DNA from: Posidonia oceanica
Lineage: Eukaryota > Streptophyta > Magnoliopsida > Alismatales > Posidoniaceae
Assembly: GCA_037176725.1 (NCBI GenBank)
Contig: JAZBRS010000050.1
Span: 12,914,001 to 12,978,000 of the forward strand
Direction of reading: 5' to 3'
Length of the DNA stretch: 64,000 nucleotides
Within the stretch, counting starts at the first letter, position 1, and every line of letters begins with the position of its first letter. Below, piece by piece: positions 43,784 through 54,544 of the stretch. Below the pieces are notes generated by a model that saw nothing but the letters and a program-made list of their open reading frames with translations, ran no database searches and was not told the origin of the DNA. Position numbers and translations under genes: made by a program.

Positions 43784-45626
43784 ATTCACTCCGTGCGGAC
43801 GAAGTCCTTCGCCTATTTCCTTGTGCGATGTCAGGCCCACTTGCTTCCTCGTGCGAGGACAAGCCCTACTTGGCTCTATGCGGATAGAGCCTCTGTCTGT
43901 TTCCTCAGGTGAGGATCAGACCCGCTTGTTTCCTCGTGCGAGCACAAGCCCTGCGCAGCTCTGTACGGATGGAGTTCATTGTTCCCTTAGGCGAGGATCA
44001 GGCCTGCTTATTTCTCGACCGAGGATAAGCGTATGCACGCCCTGCTTGCTTCCTCGGGCAAGGACAAGCCTTTTTTCCTTTCTTGCTTGCTTCCTCGGGC
44101 GAGGACAAGCCTTTTTTCTTTTCGCATGACTTCGCTCTGTGCGGACGGGGTCCTGCCTACTTGCTTCCTCGGGCAAGGACAAGCTTCTTTCTTCTTGCCT
44201 TCTGCGCGACTCTGCTCCGTGCGGGTGGAGTCCCGCCTGCTTGCTTCCTCGGGCGAGGACAAGCCTTTTTCTTTTCGCGTGACTTCGCTCCGTGCAAATG
44301 AAGTCCTGCCTGCTTGCTTCCTTGGGCGAGGACAAGCTTCTTTCTCCTTGCCTTCTGTGCAACTCCACTCCATGCAGACGAGGTCCCGCCTGCTTGCTTC
44401 CTCGGGCGAGGACAAGCCTGCTTGCTTCCTTGTGCGAGGACAACCCCCCTGCGACTTCGCTCTGTGTGGACTAAGTCCTTCCTGTTTCCTTGGGTGAGGA
44501 TCAGGCCCGCTAGTTTCCTCGACCGGGGACAAGCCCTCGAGTGACTTCGCTCCGTGCGGATGAAGTACCCTGTCTATTTCCTTGGGCGAGGATCAGACTG
44601 CTGCTTGCTTCCTCGAGCGAGGACAAGCCCCATTTGGATTCCGTCCGCGTGGAATCCCCTGCTTGCTTCCTCGGGCGAGGACAAGCCTTTTCCGTCTCCG
44701 TTCGCACGAAGGCCGCACTTACTTCCTCAGGCGAGGACAAGCTCTTCTCGGACCCCGTATGCTCGGAGTCCTTCCCTGTATCCTCGTGCGAGGATCAGCC
44801 CTTGCATGGCTTCGCTCCGGGCGAACGATGCCCACGCTTGCCTGCCCGCTTTCTTTCTTTCTTGTTTGCTTCCTTAGGTGAGGACATGCTCTTCTCGGAC
44901 CCCATATGCTCGGAGTCCTTCCCTGTATCCTCGTGCGAGGATCTGCCCTTGCGTGGCTTCGCTCCGGGCAGACGATGCCCACGCTTTCCTGCCCCCTTTC
45001 TTTCTTTTCTTGCTTGCTTCCTTAGGTGAGGACAAGCTCTTCTCGGACCCCGTATGCTCGGAGTCCTTCCCTGTATCCTCGTGCGAGGATCTGCCCTTGC
45101 GTAGCTTCGCTCCAGGCAGACGATGCCCACGCTTGCCTGCCCCCTTTCTTTCTTTTCTTACTTGCTTCCTTGGGCGAGGACAAGCTCTTCTCGAACCCCA
45201 TATGCTCGGAGTCCTTCCCCGTATCCTCGTGCGAGGATCAGCCCTTGCGTGGCTTCGCTCTGGGCGGACGATGCCCACGCTTGCCTGCCCTCTTTCTCTT
45301 TTCTTGCTTACTTCCTTAGGCAAGGACAAGCTCTTCTCAGACCCCGTATGCTCAGAGTCCTTCCCTGTATCCTCGTGCGAGGATCAGCCCTTGCGTGGCT
45401 TCGCTCCGGGCAGACGATGCCCACGCTTGCCTGCCTCCTTTCTTTCTTTTCTTACTTGCTTCCTCGGGCGAGGACAAGCTCTTCTCGAACCCCGTATGCT
45501 CAGAGTCCTTCCCTGTATCATCGTGCGAGGATTAGCCCTTGCATGGCTTCACTCTGGGCAGACGATGCCCACGCTTGCCTGCCCTCTTTCTCTTTTCTTG
45601 CTTGCTTCCTTAGGCGAGGACAAGTT
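43784..45626 (+). repeat. Array of short hairpin repeats in the 3' UTR of element A
   Basis: Two kinds of 20-30-nt hairpins alternate. Type 1 has outer and inner arms around two bases: GCTTG/CAAGC with CCTCG/CGAGG (44085-44110), GTCTG/CAGAC with CCTCA/TGAGG (43895-43921), GCTTA/TAAGC with CTCG/CGAG (44006-44030). Type 2 includes GGCTCTAT/ATAGAGCC (43872-43891) and ACTTCG/CGAAGT forms. Arms change together between copies. From about 44730 a larger unit of about 140 bp repeats six to seven times. The sequence is unrelated to the arrays of B and C, but the position before the polypurine tract is the same. Long frames over 44878-45870 follow the repeats and are not credible genes. Confidence 0.85.
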
Positions 45627-46002
45627 GCTTCTGTTCCCCTGTGAGCTGGTAGCCCTAACTACTCGGTCGACAACCATCAAATTGTCTAAACCCTTTTCCC
45701 ATTGGGCTAGCAGCTCTAACTGCTCGGATGCCAAGCCCGTCAGTCTTGTCAGGCATCCCTTTTGTGAGCTTGGACTAATCACCGAACTCATGTATTACAC
45801 TGCAGCTTTCTTTGCATCCCTTCCGCATCAGCACCGCATTCTTTTACTAACAGCATTGCATGATAAATAACTACATCGACATGCATTGCATCTACACTAC
45901 GTTCGCATCTGCATCTGCATTATGGCTCTGAGTCATGATTTCCGACGCATCTGCCGGGTAAATGACTCACGCCTATAGCAATTTGCGCTTCTATCGGCGT
46001 CA
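45627..46002 (+). other. Distal 3' UTR of element A
   Basis: A GAGTCAT/ATGACTC stem (45930-45968) encloses a CCGACGCATCTGCCGG-like core, the counterpart of the 10050 hairpin of C. CTAACTACTCGG and CTAACTGCTCGG pieces recur at 45655 and 45715. No gene is supported. Confidence 0.55.
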
Positions 46003-46080
46003 GGTAGGGTGTCTTATCTACCCTGAGCAGCGGTCTCGCTACGCTTGACCTCGCTTAGGGAGGGGCATCTGTAGACACCC
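46003..46080 (+). promoter_or_regulatory. Structured polypurine-tract region of element A
   Basis: The inner stem CCCTGAGC (46021-46028) pairs with GCTTAGGG (46053-46060) with one wobble. GGGTGTCT (46007-46014) pairs with AGACACCC (46073-46080) in the LTR. This LTR starts TGTAGACACC where B and C start TGTTGACACC, and the upstream arm contains TCTACC where B and C have GTCAAC, a matching change. The polypurine tract is 46057-46065. Confidence 0.65.
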
Positions 46081-46309
46081 CATTCTAACAGCCTGGAAGT
46101 TGGTGATTTCTCCTGCAGGCTTGTTTGGACTCTAGGATGACTTTCTTTTTCAAACAAACCCATTTCTACCCAAAACCAAACCTAAAACCTTACCTAAATC
46201 CCAAAACCTCAACCCAAGCCTTTTATATTTTTTTAAACCCTTTTTAAGCCCAAGCCCAAGCCCATTTTAGTCTTTTGCCTCCTGGGCATGTTGAACGCTG
46301 GCACGGGCA

Positions 46310-48575
46310 GCATCCAACGTTGGACGCGCCCTGTGCTAGTGTCCAACGTTGGACACGTTCTGCTCTAGCGTCCAACGGCCCGAGAGCTGCAGCGGCTGCT
46401 CCGCCACCTTCGGCTCACCTCTCGTCCTCTCCACTGCCCGTATGCACTTACTACCCAACCCCTCATGCACTCCAAGCCATCCACTACCTTCCAAGCCGAA
46501 GTTACTCCATTTACTAGCCATCTACTCCACCCCAGCCCCTTTCCCACTCACTCCACCCTCACTGACTTCGGTCGCTTCTCTTGCCACCGCCGTGACTTTC
46601 CCCGGCCCTGTAACAAGTCCCATGCCTCCACCTGACAACCCTCGTGGCCTCCATACACCCAGCCTCGCCTGCCATGGCCTGCAAACGCCTCTACCATCGC
46701 CTGCAACCTCTGCCACCGGTGGAGGAACCCATGCAGCAACCCAACAAAACAACGACCTTCACCTCATTCCACCACTCACCACACTTGCCCGAGAGAAAAT
46801 TCACCACTACTAGAGCGAAGAGCAATCTCCCACCTTCACTCCCGTACCTTCGGTGCCCTCTTCCGTGCCCCCAGCAAGCCAAGCGACCTCGCCGGATTCC
46901 GCCTGCCGCAAGCTTCCACAGCACCGACGAAGACTGCGAACAGCCACCTCAAGCCGCAGCGAGGTTGGTTTTCGATCCCTGTAGCTCATGCATGAGTGTT
47001 TGAACGTTGCTAGATGATTTCCATGCATTATTGCACAGCACACACCCCTCCTCACCTTGCTTTTCCAGCCGTAAGGAGGAGGAGGTGGGTGGAGCAATCC
47101 ACCCGCCTAATTCTGGCACCAAGCATACCACCATGCTTGTTATCAGTCACACTTGCTTACTAGCAAGTTTGTTTGAAGTTTCGGATCGATTTGGCCGCTA
47201 TTCTTGGCCAGGAGGTTCGTCGCTTTGTTGGACGCCCAGGTTGGTGCGTCCAACGTTGGACGTGGCAGTAGCCAGCGTCCAACACCCAGCTATGCCTTAT
47301 CTGCCTTTGCTTTTGCTTTGAAGCTTGCCATGCCTTGCTGTTGCTTGCCTTTTATGAGTCTATGCTGCATGCTTTTCTTACATGTTTGCAGATGCTATGC
47401 CATGTTTGCCTTTTGTTTTGATTGTTGCTTGAATCATTTTTGCATGCCTTAAGTCATTCTACTGTCTGCTTGCGTTGGACGCTGGTTTATCTAGCGTCCT
47501 ACATGTCTGCTAGCTCATATCTGCTGCCATGCTTGTATCTTGCTTCTTTTTGAAATCTATACATGATCCATGCATGTTTAGTGATGCCTGGCCCCTATGG
47601 CAACCATGCTTAGACTTGTTAATCTCCTCTCAAGTTGCATGCTAATTTTTTATAGGTTTTTTACCCTTTACTCCTATGCATGCTCTTTCTCTCTTGCTTC
47701 TCATGGGTTATATGCTTGGTGTGAATGTCTTTTCTTGATCTGGCATGTCATCAGTAGCTTGCATACATGTTAAGTGGGGTTTAGAGCTGAGCTCCCCCTT
47801 TGCAGGTGGGTTTGCATTCTGCAGGTGTTGGACATTGGGGGCTTCAACGTCCTACGTTGGACGCTGCTGTCACCAGCGTCTAACGCCGCTGCTCATCTAC
47901 TTTAGTTTTAACTATTTGCATGATGCTTTGATCCTTGTGTTTGCATGATTCCTACGTTGATATGCCTGCTTTGCCTTCATAGCAATTGCTCCTCAGCTTT
48001 TATAAATCATGTGCTAGTTTTGTGCAGAGTTTTTGCTTGTTTGTGCCTCCCAGTGCGTTGTATGCTGCTGTTCCTCGCATCCAACGTTGGACGTTGGTTC
48101 AGCTCGCGTCCAACGCTTTGGTTGAGCTTTATGCCTGGCACGCATTGCAGATGTTGTTTCTTCTTGGTTTTTTCATATCCTCCGCTTGCATGTTTAGTCT
48201 ATGCCCGCTTACAGTAGCCTGAATGTTTGCTTACATATTTTATTTATCATCTGTATGCTGAATTGCTTTGCTGTCTTTTGGCCTGTGTTGGACGCCAGTC
48301 CCTCTAGCGTCTAACGTTGGACGCCATGCCCTCGGGCGTCCAACGCCCTGCTTGCTTAAAATGCTGATCTTTGTTTGCATATCTGCTTCTGATTGATTGT
48401 CCTGTTTGCCCTGCATGTCATGCACCTATTCTACTGTATTTCTGCATCTGCATCGCATTCATATAACTAGAATGCATCCGTTTTGAAAATTACATGCTGT
48501 CTACCTCCAGCAGGTGTTGGATGCCAGCAATGCCAGCGTCCAACGTTGGACGTAGGTATTGCAGCGTCCAACGCT
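46310..48575 (+). repeat. Dispersed palindromes around GTCCAACGTTGGAC in LTR A
   Basis: Clusters occur at about 46311-46376, 47245-47285, 47826-47887, 48078-48116, 48288-48345 and 48513-48577, with a half cluster at 47472-47501. Typical form: a palindrome GCGTCCAACGTTGGACGC or part of it, 12-20 bases, then another GCGTCCAACG. One copy reads GTGTCCAACGTTGGACAC (46339-46356), altered on both arms. Confidence 0.8.
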
Positions 48576-48770
48576 TGCAGTTGCTGAATCTAATTTCAAA
48601 ACGCCGATTTGGTTTCATTCGCCGTTTTCCATGTTTTATCGCTTCTTGTACATACTGCAACCCCCATGCATGCTACCTGACCCTTGTTTTGGTTTTGTGC
48701 CTCACCTTGCATGCTTTTTCGTGGTTTTCGCCCCAGTTTCGCCTTCACTTTCTCTTTTGCATATTGCTCG

Positions 48771-48990
48771 TTTGCATCGTTTTCCTGGCTTTCGCATCAT
48801 TTCCCGTGCTCTCGCATCATTTTCCGCACCATTGCATTGTTTCTTGTGCTTGCATCGTTTTTCGTGCCTTAGCATCATTTTCCGCACTCTTGCATCATTT
48901 TCCGTACTCTTACATCGTTTTCTGCGCCTTTGCATCGTTTTCCGCGCTTTCGCATCGTTTTCCACACTCGCACCGTTTTCTGTGCCTACT
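48771..48990 (+). repeat. Minisatellite of about 20-bp units in LTR A
   Basis: GCATCGTTTTCCGCGC-type units, in the same place within the LTR as the 30-bp arrays of B, C and D. Confidence 0.8.
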
Positions 48991-49478
48991 TTGGTTTATC
49001 CCTTGCATGTTGCTTGCATTGCCTAGCTTTCCCCGTAGTTTTGTTTTATCGCCTGCATTTGCATTAGACCAATGATGCTTACTGCCTAGGAGTTTTCACG
49101 AACCAGGGTTCGCCCAAGTCAGAACACTAGCAGTGCTGCTGAGCACGTAGATAGAATGTTTATTTCCCATGCATAGCAATCAGACATTCATTGCATTTAG
49201 GCATTAGGCAAGCATCTTCCTGCATTAGTGAGCGAGATTGCCTAAGAAAGACTAACTCTCGGACGTATCGGGGGTGCCTAACACCTTCCTCGTGCGTAAC
49301 AGGAGTCCTTGCCCTTTCTCTTGGCCTACAATGACCTTTCCTTCATCCTAGGCACAAGTCATAGCATAGCATAGCATAGCATCACATTGTGTTGCATCTC
49401 ATCTCTTTGCATCAGGTTTTGCATGTCTTTTCATGCATTACCCTCGGTTTTCCCTGTCTCCCTACCTAACAGACCTGG

Positions 49479-49490
49479 TGGCGACTCCGA
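49479..49490 (+). other. Primer-site-like motif inside LTR A
   Basis: TGGCGACTCCGA, 162 bases before the LTR end, as in the other three LTRs. Confidence 0.5.
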
Positions 49491-49641
49491 TTTGTCTTAT
49501 CATTTCTTTTTCTTCTTTTTGCCAGCATTTCCGAGTCAAGTTTCTTCCCTCAGATCCTACCGCATATAGTGAGTCTATTTTGATCGGTGCACGCGAGCTT
49601 TGGCATCGTGCATGGATGATCAGAATTTCAGGATTACTACA

Positions 49642-49646
49642 ACGGG
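49642..49646 (+). repeat. Probable right target duplication of element A (ACGGG)
   Basis: Uninterrupted monomers read GTCG-ACGGG-GATC-like sequence (53241-53248, 56862-56869). Element A therefore inserted at this site and ACGGG is the expected duplicated end; the other copy lies outside the window. Confidence 0.6.
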
Positions 49647-49655
49647 ATCAGGGGA

Positions 49656-50937
49656 TGTGACGACATTCCTGTTTGGCCAGGCGCGTTGCCAAGGTTGAGG
49701 TCCTGAGACCAAGTGGCTGAGGTAAGTGTTCGTCGGATCTTGGAGGTATGATACTCCTTGATTGTCGTTCATGAGGCCGAGGCTGAGGTCCGTGGGTTGG
49801 GGGTACCGACTGGACTTTGAGGTATGACACTCCGCTTGTTCTAGGTGCCGAGGACCTAGGGTACTGACTGTACATAGTGTATCGTGGCAGCGGACACAGG
49901 GGGTATGAGACCTCTGAGTAACTGGACGTGATACCCTAGTTAGTACAGGTACCGAGACTGCATGGTGTGGACTGAGCCTAGGGGTGAGGAGCCCCAGGGG
50001 TCTGGAGCACTGAGTTTGGGCGCTTAGAGGACGTACCCTGTGGTGTCCTACTGAGAGACAAGACCTGTTGAGGCTTGTTGGCCGGGATGGTTCACTCCCC
50101 CACAGGGTGGTCGACCGAAGTAGTGTAGAGACACCGTGGTAGCACCTTGGTGGATTGCTTGTGGCTAGGTGTCTCGCTTGGGCCCGAGTGACGACACTTT
50201 GTTTGCCTGTGTGTGGTTAGCTGTACTTGTGGCCGCACCTATGGGGCATAGGTCTTGCGCTAGTGAGGCGCATTGGTTTGGCTGAGCGGTGTCTTAGCGC
50301 TGGCTTTATGTTTTGGTGTTTGTTGTGTTGTGTGTGTGTGTTGAATGCTATTTAGGGTATTCAGACACGGTTGGTTGTCTAGTCCCCACTAAGAATGTGA
50401 TTGACCAGACCGGGTGTTTTGAGGTTTGATTTGGCTAGTGTGGTCATTTCAAGTAGGCATAAAGATTTTGAAAGGAACATGCATATGATTTTGAAATGAA
50501 AAGAGAAAAGATGATTTCAAATGCATGTTTTTAGTGGTTTGCTTTGTGGGCAATGAGGTACGCCCTGTTGTGGCATCCTGAAGTGATGCCTGTGTTTGTT
50601 GCTTGTGGCGTAGTTACGCCTGTTTCCTTGATGTTGTTTGTCGAGCTGTTTGTGGGCATAGGTGGGGTGTGTGTTTGGTGACCTACTGAGTGGTCACTCA
50701 CATGTGTTTTCTTTTTGTTTTTGGCAGGTGCAGGATAGAAACTAGTGTTGCTAGTGCATAAAGGATAGGAGTCACACTACCACACATCAAGGTTTCTGGG
50801 TAAGTGAGTTGTTTAAGTTTATTTTATATCTGCTTTAAAGTATTGTGAGAATTTAGTTTTGTAGTTCATGAATGCTAATAGGATTTTTAAAAAAAATGTT
50901 AGCTAGGTTGGGAGGTAACGTCAATGGGATCGTTTCA
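49656..50937 (+). repeat. LTR-like segment of monomer 1
   Basis: It starts TGTGACGACATT. The end, CGTTTCA, is mutated from GTCGTTACA of the other copies. TG...CA ends with short inverted repeats (TGTGACGAC and GTCGTTACA) look like a Ty3-type LTR. It contains a GT-rich run near 50330 and a TTTTGGCAGGTGCAGG stretch near 50725. No target duplication flanks it. Confidence 0.6.
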
Positions 50938-53257
50938 TAAACGGTTTTCGATTTGAAAAAAAAGTTTAACTTTTTTTTAAGATAGTGTTATATTAAACAT
51001 TTACGTGTCATTTATAATAGATGAATTTTTTCATAGGTGTATCATATTTTCCACCTCTATATTATTATTATCGATATTTCCTTGAATTCGATACAATTTT
51101 GTCAGCTTATACTCAATTTGTAAAGGCTTACTGGTTTTCAAACTTTAAAAAGTTTGACTTTTTTATTTTTGAATTTTCCAATTATTTTTTTGACATTAAC
51201 AAACAATGATTTATCTATTTTGCAATGTTATGTACCAACAACACTTCTCTACTTCATTTTTACACAATTTTGAAGATTCCTACGAAAATTACAAAAGTTT
51301 TCGAAATTTCTCCCATTTTATCGATTAACAATAAGTGTTAGTATATGATTTTTTGTAATATTTTAAAATATCATTGGTTTCCTTAATTGATTGTTATTTT
51401 TGTATGTTTTGACCTACAATCTCAATGTATGTTTTGGTAACTTTTATTGTCATTCTATTAAAATTCGAGAGGATAAACGGGTTTAGATGGAAGAGATAGT
51501 TTGACTTTCTGTTAAGTTAGAGTTTTATTAAATATTTTATTATAATTTCTAGTATATGTATTCTTTTGATAGTGCATCGTAATTTCCACCTATAAATATC
51601 AATCATCGGTATTTCCCTGAATTTGATACACTTCTAACAAATTATACTCAATTTTTAAAGGCACAATGCTTTAGAAGATTTAAAAAAGTTTGACTTTTTT
51701 TATTTTTGAGTTCTCTTACTTGTTTTTTGACAATTACATACAATGATTTATCTATTTTGCGTTATTTTATACCAACTACACATCTCTACATGAGTTTTCC
51801 GCAATTTATAAGATTTCTACAAAAATTACAAAATCTTTTGAAATTTCGTCCATTCTATCGAAAAAGAGTAGGTATTAGTTAACAGTTTTTTGTTACATTT
51901 CAAAAAATATATTGTTTTCATATTTGATTGTTGTTTTTGATACATCACGACCTATATTATCTGTGAATCAAGTTTTGGTGACATTCGATGTCATTCAAAT
52001 AAAATAATAGATGATAGACGGTTTTCGATTTGACAAAAAAGTTTGACTTTTTATTAAGATAGAGTTTTATTAAACATTTACATGTCATTTATATTAGATG
52101 AATTTTTTCATAGGTGTATCATATCTTCCACCTCTATTTTTCTATTATCGATATTTCCTTGAATTCGATACACTTTTGTCAGCTCATACACAATTTCTAA
52201 AGGCTTACTCATTTTCGAACTTTAAAAAAGTTTGACTTTTTTATTTTTGAATTCTCCATTTACTTTTTCAACATTAACAATCTACATTTTTTCTATTTTG
52301 CATTATTATATACCAACAACACTTCTCCACTTCATTTTTACAAATATTTGAAGATTTCTATGAAAATTACAAAACTTTTCGAGATTTCTTCCATTTTATC
52401 GATTAACAATAAGATTCTGGCGACACTAGGAGGTAGGATTCGCCGATGCGCTTCACTGGCGAACTTTCCAGGCATTTCTGGCCCCCATGGGACGCAGGGA
52501 CGCCCAAGAGGCACCCATTATGTTTGGGTTGGGCCTGATTTTGGTAATAACCGATCTATTAGAGGTTGCTCTGTTGTTGCTGAAGCTTAGAATCTGATTT
52601 TTTGTTTTATGGTCAGTTTTGTAGAATTAAAATGAATCCTTGTCCTTTAAGAGATTAGAATTTTATAAACACATTAGGGCAAGATGAGAATCAAGCCAAT
52701 CATTAGGGATGAGTTTGGGATTGTATACAATGGAATAGCAAGACCCCACTTGAGCTATGGTTGGAAATGAAATGACTAAATAACCTAGAAATTCTAAGGT
52801 TTTCCTTAATTAGTCTAGATGGACATTAGGGAACATAATAATTTAGGATTGGATCTTGGCACTAGAACTTAGTGTTCTAGATGCCGTTGGTGTGGGTGTG
52901 TCGTCTCGTAAGTACGTTGGGACTTCAGGACCAGTGCTTTACTTCTGTGTGGTGCCTAATGGGTAAATGATATACCAGAAGGTGCTTTTGTTCCCTGTTG
53001 TGTGGGTTTTGTAATGTGGTTCTGAGCTCGATAGTGGAGCTGTCGAGGCTGTGTTTTGAGCTACGATTTCAGTTCGTGGTTTTGTGCTATGCTTGGCACT
53101 GTGTTTTGAGATATTTTGAGTTGTTATTTAAGGATTTCGAAAAGAGTTTTGTAAAGAAAATGCAGAGGTTTGGTAATGGTTTTTGAAAGAGTTTTCCGGT
53201 GTTTTCTGTGTGTGGCAGACCAAGATACTGGAGGGGCGTGTCGACGGGATCAGGGGA
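50938..53257 (+). repeat. AT-rich subrepeats, GC island and spacer of monomer 1
   Basis: Three subrepeats of ~535 bp start near 50938, 51472 and 52012, each opening near an AGTTTGACTTTTT motif. The first and third are more alike than the second. A GC-rich island (about 52420-52545) with CTGGCGACACTAGG follows, then a spacer to the next LTR-like unit. No gene. Confidence 0.8.
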
Positions 53258-54544
53258 TGTAATGACATTCCTGGTTGGCCAGGCGCATTGCATAGGTAGA
53301 GGTCCTGAGACCAAGAGGCTGAGGTAAGTGTTCGTCGGATCTTGGAGGTAAGATACTCCTTCATTGTCGTTCACGAGGCCGAGGCTGAGGTCCACGGGTT
53401 GGGGGTACCGACTGGACTTTGAGGTATGACACTCCGCTTGTTACGGGTGTCGAGGACCGAGGGTACTGACTGTACATAGTGTATCGTGGCAACGAACATA
53501 GGGGGTGTGAGACCTTTGAGTAACTGGACGTGATACCCTAGTTAGTACAGGTACCGAAACTGCTTGCTGTGGTCTAAGCCTGGGGGTGAGGAGCCCCAAG
53601 GGTTTGGAGTACTGAGTTTGGGCGCTTAGAGGGTGTAACCTGTGGTGTCCTACTGAGAGACATGACCTGTTGAGGCTTGTTGGTCGGGACGGCTCACTGC
53701 CCTACATGGTGGTCGACCGTAGCAGTGTGGGGACACCATAGTTGCACCTCGGTGGACTGCTTGTGGCTAGGTGTCTCGGTAGGGCCCAAGTGACGACACT
53801 TTGTTTGCTTGTGTGTGGTTAGCTGTGCTCGTGGCTGCATCAGTGGGGCGTAGGTCTTACGCTAATGAGATGCAATGGTTTGGTAGAGCAGTGTCTCAGC
53901 GTTGGCTTTGTGTTTTGGTACTTTTTGTGTTGTGTGTGTGTGTGTTAAATGCAATTGAGGGTATTCAGACACGGTTGGTTGTCTACTCCGCAGCAGGAGT
54001 GTGATGAACCAGACTGTGTGTTTTGAGGCTTGATTTGACTAGTGTGGTCATTTCAAGTGTGCATAAAGATTTCGAAAAGAACATGCATATGGTTTTGAAA
54101 TGAAAAGAGAAAATATGATTTCAAATGCATGTTTTTAGTGGTTTGCTTTGTGGGCAATGAGGTATGCCCTGTTGTGGCATCCCAAAGTGAAGTTTGTGTT
54201 TGTTGCTTGTAGCGTTGTTACGCCTGTTTCCTCGACGTTGTTTATCGAGCTGTTTGTGTACATAGGTGGGGTGTGTGCTGGGTGACCTATTTAGTGGTCA
54301 CTCACGTGTGTTTTGTTTTGGTTTTTGGCAGGTGCAGGCTTGGAGCTAGGGTTGCTAGTGCATATAGGAGAGAAGTCACACTGCCACACATTAAGGGTTC
54401 TGGGTAAGTGAGTTGTTTAAGTTTATTTTATTTCTGCTTTATAGTATTTGTAAGAATTTAGTTCTGTAGTTCATGAATGCTAATAAGATTTAAAAAAGAA
54501 AAATGTTAGCTAGGTTGAGAGGTAACGACATTGGGGTCGTTACA
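53258..54544 (+). repeat. LTR-like segment of monomer 2
   Basis: 1287 bp, from TGTAATGACATT to GGGTCGTTACA. It is complete and collinear with monomer 1. Confidence 0.62.

Larger units (their letters stand above)
28156..49641 (+). mobile_element. Element A: pol-bearing Tat/Ogre-type element, right-hand part, split by solo LTR D
   Basis: This part of A runs from mid-gag through protease, RT, RNase H, a second RNase H, integrase, spacer, DUF7745-like ORF, hairpin array, polypurine tract and 3' LTR. Its coding regions carry many stops and indels, so it is an old, inactive copy. It shows the complete gene order of which B and C are deleted versions. Its LTR and 3' UTR repeats differ from those of B, C and D, so it belongs to another subfamily. 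It is inserted in the 3.6-kb tandem array at the sequence GTCG-ACGGG. Confidence 0.9.
46070..49641 (+). repeat. 3' LTR of element A (3572 bp), distinct subfamily
   Basis: TGTAGACACCCC to ATTACTACA. The last ~650 bp (minisatellite of about 20-bp GCATCGTTTTCC units, GATGCTTACTG block, U5 hairpin at 49270-49290, primer-site-like motif at 49479, terminal hairpin) resemble LTRs B-D. The 5' three quarters do not resemble them and instead carry scattered GTTGGACGC/GCGTCCAAC palindromes. The LTR is followed directly by array sequence. No gene is supported inside. Confidence 0.9.

Noticed and set aside
44878..45870. 330-codon frame with Cys/Leu-rich repeats in the 3' UTR of A
   Set aside because: It follows the hairpin repeats, other frames are equally open, and B and C have nothing similar at this place.
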